Source: a virus
Length of the DNA stretch: 44,865 bases
IMG/VR virus record: IMGVR_UViG_3300024259_000061
Span: 1-44,865 of that record
Reading direction: 5' to 3' (one strand)
Numbering within the stretch: the first letter of the stretch is position 1; each line of letters opens with the position of its first letter. Below are positions 40,435 through 44,865 of this stretch, piece after piece. A program made the position numbers and the translations under genes. Below the pieces are notes generated by a model. The model was not told where the DNA came from, searched no databases, and worked only from the letters and a program-made list of their open reading frames with translations.

Positions 40435-40626
40435 ATGTCAAGGTACGCCATAAGCAATGAGGAAAATCTTATTGAATCAAGTATAATCGAACAGAATAAA
40501 ACGATTGAGGAAAGCTATAATCTATTGAATAAAGTATTTAAACCAGTGCTGAGATATAAAAGTACCAGTGAACTGGTTAAACTTGTTAATGATCTTGATA
40601 ATAGTAAGGCATATAAAAGAAAATAA
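40435..40626 (+). CDS. Hypothetical protein, 63 aa
   Basis: ATG behind ATCGGAG. Helical and charged (ENLIESSIIEQNKTIEESYNL), ending in STSELVKLVNDL. Last gene of the rightward unit, followed by a terminator. Unknown function. Confidence 0.65.
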   Translation: MSRYAISNEENLIESSIIEQNKTIEESYNLLNKVFKPVLRYKSTSELVKLVNDLDNSKAYKRK

Positions 40627-40661
40627 CTAGCTTATTTTGTTGCCCTGGGTGGATTATCTGT

Positions 40662-40694
40662 CCCTATCTTATGTATTATGGTAGGGATTTTTTA
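40662..40694 (+). terminator. Rho-independent terminator of the rightward genes
   Basis: CCCTATC pairs with GGTAGGG (one G-U pair) across an 11-nt loop and is followed by ATTTTTTATT. It closes the plus-strand unit. Confidence 0.82.
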
Positions 40695-40753
40695 TTGTTT
40701 GTTAGAATGCTTGTTTATGGTATGTTTTCACGGTGTAAAATGGTACAATAGTA

Positions 40754-40892
40754 GTTAAGTATATTATTTATAAGATGTTACTGTTTTTATAGTGGTTAAA
40801 ATATAGAAATTAGTCTCTTTTAGCGTTAAAAAGTATACCTTAATTAAAGGTTTAGGATAGTTAAGTATATGTGATATATAGAGTTAAGTATA
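40754..40892 (+). repeat. Three direct GTTAAGTATA repeats
   Basis: Exact 10-mers start at 40754, 40860 and 40883, with a degenerate copy (GTTAAAAAGTATA) near 40825. The first two starts are 106 bp apart and the last two 23 bp. Such clusters can be iterons or binding sites for a phage regulator. Confidence 0.55.
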
Positions 40893-40946
40893 CTTCTTAT
40901 GATGTTAGTATATATAAGTATATAAATAGAGTATAAATAAAATAAC

Positions 40947-40964
40947 CTCCCTAGTGATAGGGAG
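40947..40964 (-). terminator. Terminator of the small leftward operon
   Basis: CTCCCTA / TAGGGAG with a 4-nt loop; the minus strand continues GTTATTTTATTT. It lies 80 bases past the last gene of the 41.5-41.0 kb operon. Confidence 0.72.
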
Positions 40965-41043
40965 ATTATAGGGTGGGATAGCAATATAGTTATATATATT
41001 ATTTTGATCTAACTGTAAATAAATCAGAATTCTTAACAATGTA

Positions 41044-41196
41044 TCACAAATCAGATCTTAGGTGGTTAACTGATATATGGTATAACATAAAAAATTTTAT
41101 TCTGTCTTCACACACTATATGATAGTAACCACATATCATTATAATCAAGTACATTTTATTCATTTTATTAATTTGTTTCCAGGTTAAACTTTTCAT
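41044..41196 (-). CDS. Small protein, 50 aa
   Basis: Strong TTGGAGGTAAAAGT-ATG start. Begins MKSLTWKQINKMNKMYLIIM with a central hydrophobic stretch and three His residues later. Probably membrane-associated. Unknown function. Confidence 0.5.
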   Translation of the reverse strand: MKSLTWKQINKMNKMYLIIMICGYYHIVCEDRIKFFMLYHISVNHLRSDL

Positions 41197-41211
41197 TACT
41201 TTTACCTCCAA

Positions 41212-41334
41212 TTAAAATTTTAATAAGTGAATAGCATATACAACCACTATTCCAGCAATGCAAAGCATTAATAGACAAGTATTTATGACTTGTTGGTAGG
41301 GCATTAAGTCGATTACTTTAATTAGATTTTTCAT
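41212..41334 (-). CDS. Small membrane protein, 40 aa
   Basis: ATG behind AAGGAAAAAA. One transmembrane helix (VINTCLLMLCIAGIVVVYAI). Overlaps the end of the 67-aa gene upstream. A holin-like or membrane-interference role is conceivable but not supported. Confidence 0.55.
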   Translation of the reverse strand: MKNLIKVIDLMPYQQVINTCLLMLCIAGIVVVYAIHLLKF

Positions 41335-41521
41335 TGTTTTTTCCTTCCTTTAAACTTTTAAATTGATTATATATCTCAATAAGATGCTTTTTAGTATAGT
41401 AGGTATAAATTTCTTTTTTTCCTAAAATTGTATTTTTTGAACTAAAATCAAATAGTGGAGTTAAGCTTTCCAATTTTTTGGCAATTTCTTTTTTTTGAAG
41501 TTGCTCAATAGATTTTTTCAT
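41318..41521 (-). CDS. Hypothetical protein, 67 aa
   Basis: ATG 41521 with AAAGGAAAG upstream is preferred to an in-frame start 15 bases earlier. Lys/Glu-rich helical protein (SIEQLQKKEIAKKLESLTPL). First gene of the operon started by the promoter at 41562-41590. Confidence 0.6.
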   Translation of the reverse strand: MKKSIEQLQKKEIAKKLESLTPLFDFSSKNTILGKKEIYTYYTKKHLIEIYNQFKSLKEGKNNEKSN

Positions 41522-41561
41522 TTTCTTTCCTTTCAATTAAGGTTAATATTTTTATACCTTT

Positions 41562-41590
41562 ATTATCGGTGTATCTATAATAAAAAGCAA
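41562..41590 (-). promoter_or_regulatory. Leftward promoter of the small operon
   Basis: Minus strand TTGCTT (41590-41585), 17-nt spacer, GATAAT (41567-41562). The start would be near 41555, ahead of the 67-aa gene. Confidence 0.65.
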
Positions 41591-41634
41591 GTATTTTTTT
41601 AGTATAAGTAAAATAAATTAGATTTTGAGGCTAA

Positions 41635-41671
41635 AATAGCTTATCGTATAAGTACGATAAGCTATTTTTTT
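41635..41671 (+). terminator. Strong terminator hairpin, likely bidirectional
   Basis: A 14-bp perfect stem (AATAGCTTATCGTA / TACGATAAGCTATT, loop TAAG) followed by T7, with an A-rich left flank so that the minus strand also ends in TTTT. It insulates the small operon from sequence on both sides. Confidence 0.85.
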
Positions 41672-41964
41672 GGTTGTGGTTATATGAGGTTATCATAATA
41701 CTCTTGTTATAATACATATCAGTTTATTAGTCTATTATATGCCTTATATAAAGGACTATAAAGGACTATAAAGAGTTATAAACAGGAAATAAAATAACCT
41801 TACTGTAAAATAACCAAGGTTATTATAAAAACTGGTTTGAATTTCTTACTTAGTTGGAGGTTAAAACTTGTATAGTTAAAAGAAAAAATGTTTTTTGGTA
41901 GATTATATAGCTTTTATTGTTTGTTTGTTAGCATACTTGTTTGGTAGGTTAAAATTGATAGGAA
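41672..41964. other. Gap without a supported gene
   Basis: Contains 10-bp tandem repeats (41748-41787), an AATAACC/GGTTATT inverted repeat near 41810 and an isolated GGAGG near 41861 with no good frame behind it. A 19-codon ATG frame near 41888 is too short to call. Confidence 0.5.
41748..41787 (+). repeat. Short tandem repeat, 10-bp unit ATAAAGGACT
   Basis: Two exact copies at 41748 and 41758, then degenerate copies ATAAAGAGTT and ATAAACAGGA, all spaced one helical turn. It may be a binding array. Confidence 0.6.
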
Positions 41965-41992
41965 ATAAAAAAATCCCTCTATTAGAGGGATT
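41965..41992 (-). terminator. Rho-independent terminator of the AT-rich leftward operon
   Basis: AATCCCTC / GAGGGATT with a 5-nt loop; the minus strand continues as a T run (TTTTTTTATTT). It ends transcription of the 44.8-42.1 kb genes. Confidence 0.87.
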
Positions 41993-42106
41993 AATAAAAG
42001 TAAAATTTATTTTTACTTTTTATGTGTATTTTATTGTAAGTTTTTTAAATAACTTTTATAAATTGAATTATAAAATAGACTACAATAAAAAAAATTATTA
42101 TGTTTG

Positions 42107-42343
42107 TTATTTTAATATCTGTTTTTTAATCCTATCTTGATTAAATCTAATATTGCATTTTGTACCGAAATTAGATTTTTTATAGCATACTTTTATACTA
42201 TGATCTTTGATGGTTGTAAAATCATCAATTTTAACAATTTCCAGGAACTGATTTGCATACTTCTGAGCAGTTTTAATAACTTGTTTCCTTGTTGTATTGT
42301 GAATAAAAAAATTTGTGTTTTTTGATCTTAAATAATATGACAT
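42107..42343 (-). CDS. Hypothetical protein, 78 aa
   Basis: GAGGAAAAAATT precedes the ATG. Lys/Asn-rich, with a VIKTAQKYANQFLEIVKIDDF region and basic ends. Last gene of the AT-rich operon. No family recognised. Confidence 0.6.
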   Translation of the reverse strand: MSYYLRSKNTNFFIHNTTRKQVIKTAQKYANQFLEIVKIDDFTTIKDHSIKVCYKKSNFGTKCNIRFNQDRIKKQILK

Positions 42344-42368
42344 AATTTTTTCCTCAATAATTTAATTA

Positions 42369-42728
42369 TTATTTATGTGAATTGATTAGATAAAAATTAT
42401 TAAAAGCATAATCTAGAAGTTTTGAATTTACAAATTTTATTGACAAATCGACTAAATACGAATTACCTATCAATTTTTTGTTATAAATTTTTTGAATCTT
42501 GACTATCTTATCTTTTAAACTATTATCAATAACTTTGTACTTCCCAAAATCAATATTTTTGTTTGTTTTAATATCCTTTAAAGGTAGGAAAAATTTTTCT
42601 TGACTTAAATTGTAGTAATCAAGTATAAAATCATTTCCTGAAGTTGTTTTGATTGCATTCTGATTTAAATTTTGTTTTGTTGTTCTGATTATTTCATTAA
42701 TAACTAAATTTTCTTGTTTACTGTACAT
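42369..42728 (-). CDS. Hypothetical protein, 119 aa
   Basis: ATG 42728 has GGAGG 5 nt upstream. The sequence is Asn/Lys-rich; DFILDYYNLSQEKFFLPLKD and YLVDLSIKFVNSKLLDYAFN suggest an alpha/beta fold. Same operon as the glycosylase-like gene. Unknown function. Confidence 0.6.
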   Translation of the reverse strand: MYSKQENLVINEIIRTTKQNLNQNAIKTTSGNDFILDYYNLSQEKFFLPLKDIKTNKNIDFGKYKVIDNSLKDKIVKIQKIYNKKLIGNSYLVDLSIKFVNSKLLDYAFNNFYLINSHK

Positions 42729-42752
42729 TGTAACCTCCAAAATAAAATAAGA

Positions 42753-43400
42753 TTAATTAAATAATTTATTGTTTTGTGTTTCGAATAGATCAAGATTATC
42801 ATTTATTTTTTGTACTTGTTTTCTTCTGTACACATGCCAACTTATGGCTTGTAGTTGGTTGGGTAAAATATTATATTTTTCGGACTCTGTTTTATAAATT
42901 TCCTTTATAGAGTCGTAACCATTTTTTAATTGTAAATAACCACTTGCAATTTTTAAACTTTTTTCTGAATTATCTAAACCTAAAAATAATCTAGATATAT
43001 GTCTATCTATAGTTACGTGATCTGGATTTTTTGGAGTAAAAATATTATGATAAAAAGAAGTTACTTTTTTACCGCCTAAAATATCTAATGGATTTTTTCC
43101 AGCTAAAATTAAGAGTGCTTTTAGTTTGTTTTTATTGTAAGTACTGATAATAGCTTGACTTTTATAAATCAAAATTGACTTACAATCCAATTTATTTTGA
43201 TCCCATTTTACGGAGGGACTAATAGCGGCTATAATTCCACAAACTGTTTTTAATGGTTTGTTAAATTCAATAGATAAATTTCTGCAATAAATATTTGCCT
43301 GTTTATACCATTCCAGACCGTTTGAAATTTCATAATTTTTAGCTTGTTGTACGTAAATTTTTAATTGATTTGGTTTTAACTCAGGATATGTTTTTTTCAC
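42753..43400 (-). CDS. HhH-GPD DNA-glycosylase-like protein
   Basis: 215 residues, GTG start with GGAGG. The helix-hairpin-helix LDILGGKKVTSFYHNIF (about 106-121) followed by HVTIDRHISRLFLGL (128-142) matches the HhH-GPD layout L-x-G-h-G-x-K...hVDxHhxRh-x-RLG, with D132 as the likely catalytic Asp. The HhH Gly spacing is altered (GGKK). HhH-GPD proteins cut damaged or modified bases from DNA, and some phage relatives act in base hypermodification. No 4Fe-4S cluster motif is seen. In an operon with a radical SAM gene. Confidence 0.65.
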   Translation of the reverse strand: MKKTYPELKPNQLKIYVQQAKNYEISNGLEWYKQANIYCRNLSIEFNKPLKTVCGIIAAISPSVKWDQNKLDCKSILIYKSQAIISTYNKNKLKALLILAGKNPLDILGGKKVTSFYHNIFTPKNPDHVTIDRHISRLFLGLDNSEKSLKIASGYLQLKNGYDSIKEIYKTESEKYNILPNQLQAISWHVYRRKQVQKINDNLDLFETQNNKLFN

Positions 43401-43403
43401 TTT

Positions 43404-43592
43404 TTAAACCTCCGATTTTATTAAATTCCTAAAATCTTTTTTACTAATATAAATTAGCTGATATTCACTATTTTTTTCAGTCAATCCACTAATTAAAATA
43501 TAGTCTGGTTTCTCAGCATTTTTTATAATTATTTCTTTTATAAATTGGTTTCCAAAACAAGTTTTAATTTTGCATTTATTTTTTAACTTCAC
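43404..43592 (-). CDS. Small hypothetical protein, 62 aa
   Basis: GTG with GGAGG. KPDYILISGLTEKNSEYQLIYISKKDFRNL has a beta-beta-alpha pattern. Between the radical SAM and glycosylase-like genes, with tight overlaps on both sides, so probably co-translated. Unknown function. Confidence 0.6.
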   Translation of the reverse strand: MKLKNKCKIKTCFGNQFIKEIIIKNAEKPDYILISGLTEKNSEYQLIYISKKDFRNLIKSEV

Positions 43593-44803
43593 TTTTTAAC
43601 CTCCAATAATTTAAAAGCAAAATTATAAACTGATAAATTAAAACTTTGATTCTCTTTTAATTGCTTTGAACTGTAAAAACTTTTGTTTGTATTGTTTTCT
43701 ATTAAATCAGAATTTTTTATATTTTTTATTGTTTCTGAAATATTTGATTCTCTATATAAAGCTAGATTATAAAGATTCAAAGAAAATATATCTTTTTGAT
43801 TTTGTTTTAAAAAAGTTAATGTTTTTTTATAGCTTGTTTTGTCTTCACCTATCAATCCAATTATTAAGTTAGGTATAATTCCTAACTTTGATTTTTTCAA
43901 GTTGTGCATTGCTTTGTTAATAATTTTTTCGGTTTGTGGTTTGTTAAATTTTTTCAGAATATTATTATTATAAGATTCTAGACCGAATTCAACGTATTTT
44001 ACCTTTAAATTTTCAAGATTTTTTACAAAACGTTTTTTTGAAAGTAAGTTTGCGGTTGTTTGAACTATGAAACCTTGAAAATCAGGATTGAATCTTTTTA
44101 CGTGGTTATATATAGATTTTAATAACTTATAATTTGGATTTTGACCGAAAGTTTTATCATTTAAATAAATTAGTTTAAAATCTAGATTAATAAAACTTTT
44201 ATATTGTTTTATTATGTTTCTTATGGGAATTGATTCAATTTTATTTTGTATAGTGCAAAATTTACAATTATGAGTACACCCATTGCTTAGGGTTAACCTT
44301 GGTACAGTTTTATAATTTTGGAATAGTGAAAAATCAAGATCATAAACATAATTAATTTTTAAACTTTCAATAAAACTTTTTACAGTTTTAAAAATTTTAA
44401 TGTTTTGATTATTTTTAAAATAGGAAAAATCAATATAACCGCCCAAAACAAAATTTTGATCTAAATTAGATTCGACTATATTTTTAATGTATTGCTTGTT
44501 TACGTCTAAAGCGGAGAATAAAACCAAATCAAAATTATTTGATTTTATAAAATTTATTGTTTCTTCTATATCCTTTATAATATGTAAGGAAGAAACAAAA
44601 TTAGAATTTTTTAAACTTCCATTTATTTCTGAAATCCACAATGGCAACTCAAAAAAATCTTGATTCTTATAAAATCCAAGATTTTGATTTTGTTTATAAA
44701 ACTTTTCATAAAATCTTGAATCAATAAAATTTTTTTCTTGATTCAAAAAATTATTTGAAAATTGACAGAATAAAACTTGTTTTGTTGTTTCTTGATTTTT
44801 CAC
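43589..44803 (-). CDS. Radical SAM protein
   Basis: 404 residues, GTG start 7 nt after GGAGG. The core motif LSNGCTHNCKFCTIQ (C176, C180, C183) binds the 4Fe-4S cluster; VEFGLESYNNNIL and the IIPNLIIGLIGE strand are typical of B12-type radical SAM enzymes. The N-terminal region (1-160) has a Rossmann-like strand pattern (FDLVLFSALD, NFVLGGYIDF) of the kind seen in cobalamin-binding domains. The substrate is unknown; being in an operon with a glycosylase-like protein, nucleic acid or a modified base is a reasonable guess. Confidence 0.82.
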   Translation of the reverse strand: MKNQETTKQVLFCQFSNNFLNQEKNFIDSRFYEKFYKQNQNLGFYKNQDFFELPLWISEINGSLKNSNFVSSLHIIKDIEETINFIKSNNFDLVLFSALDVNKQYIKNIVESNLDQNFVLGGYIDFSYFKNNQNIKIFKTVKSFIESLKINYVYDLDFSLFQNYKTVPRLTLSNGCTHNCKFCTIQNKIESIPIRNIIKQYKSFINLDFKLIYLNDKTFGQNPNYKLLKSIYNHVKRFNPDFQGFIVQTTANLLSKKRFVKNLENLKVKYVEFGLESYNNNILKKFNKPQTEKIINKAMHNLKKSKLGIIPNLIIGLIGEDKTSYKKTLTFLKQNQKDIFSLNLYNLALYRESNISETIKNIKNSDLIENNTNKSFYSSKQLKENQSFNLSVYNFAFKLLEVKK

Positions 44804-44835
44804 TTTGTAGCCTCCGTTTTTTTGGTTTTTATCAT

Positions 44836-44853
44836 ATGTAAATTATATTACAT
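44836..44853 (-). promoter_or_regulatory. Short inverted repeat upstream of the AT-rich operon
   Basis: ATGTAA and TTACAT arms flank a 6-bp AT centre that includes a TATAAT on the minus strand. It may be part of the operon's promoter/operator, but the -35 lies at or beyond the window edge. Confidence 0.35.
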
Positions 44854-44865
44854 ATTTATATATAA

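Larger units (their letters stand above)
40695..41043. other. AT-rich gap between convergent units
   Basis: No supported gene. It holds three direct GTTAAGTATA repeats (listed separately), several GTATA/TATAC words, and the terminator of the small leftward operon at its right side. It may be an origin or regulatory region. Confidence 0.5.

Noticed and set aside
41895-42140. Plus-strand 81-aa hydrophobic reading frame
   Set aside because: It runs through the terminator hairpin of the leftward operon and has no ribosome binding site in range.
1-44865. tRNA genes or CRISPR arrays
   Set aside because: No cloverleaf with CCA-proximal arms or regularly spaced repeats of 25-40 bp was seen by eye; short repeats found are 10-13 bp.
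1-44865. Contractile (myovirus) tail
   Set aside because: No sheath gene is visible between tail completion and tube genes. The genes left of the tape measure are outside the window, so this is not absolute.

Overview
The window is a contiguous piece of a low-GC (about 30%), tailed double-stranded DNA phage genome or prophage. Nearly all genes from 38.9 kb down to 1 lie on the minus strand and form one late/morphogenesis block, read right to left. AGGAGG-type ribosome binding sites and sigma70-like promoters point to a bacterial host, but the host cannot be named from the sequence. The head genes recall Mu-type phages (gpT-like capsid, gpG-like tail completion protein, protease/scaffold fusion). 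A tail tube, a frameshifted G/GT-like chaperone pair and a very long tape measure protein, with no sheath gene seen, suggest a long non-contractile tail.

Layout from right to left. 44.8-42.1 kb: a very AT-rich leftward operon with a radical SAM protein, an HhH-GPD glycosylase-like protein and small unknowns, ended by a terminator near 41.98 kb. 41.5-41.0 kb: a small leftward operon. 39.1-40.6 kb: small rightward genes. 38.95-39.04 kb: divergent promoters built on an inverted repeat. 38.9-36.3 kb: small HTH protein, DUF1599-like protein, primase and HNH nuclease. 36.2-27.6 kb: packaging genes (probable small terminase, ClpP-like protease, a large terminase split over two genes, portal). 27.6-21.5 kb: an accessory block with two sulfotransferase-like proteins, a B12-type radical SAM protein, many small zinc-ribbon proteins and a NanE-like epimerase. 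21.47 kb: a strong promoter followed by a terminator hairpin, probably an attenuator, ahead of the head genes. 21.3-17.0 kb: third sulfotransferase-like protein, protease/scaffold, decoration protein, capsid, fibre-like protein. 17.0-14.6 kb: a nonulosonic (sialic-type) acid cassette of a Maf-like transferase, NeuA and NeuB. 14.6-6.3 kb: small structural proteins, amidase, connector and tail completion proteins, an exonuclease with an intein, and the tail tube. 6.2-1 kb: tail assembly chaperones and the tape measure gene, which runs off the left edge.

The most unusual content is protein-level parasitism and glycan chemistry. Four inteins sit in conserved sites of phage genes: tape measure, DEDDy exonuclease (inside Exo II), portal, and large terminase (at Walker B). 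The terminase intein is split: the N-half gene carries IntN fused to an HNH nuclease, a DNA methyltransferase gene lies between the halves, and the C-half gene starts with a 35-residue IntC. The tape measure intein has a complete HNH nuclease gene nested in a different reading frame while the intein frame stays open throughout. NanE-, NeuB-, NeuA- and Maf-like proteins plus three sulfotransferase-like proteins in the late region suggest that the phage makes and attaches a nonulosonic acid, perhaps sulfated, to its virion or to the host surface.
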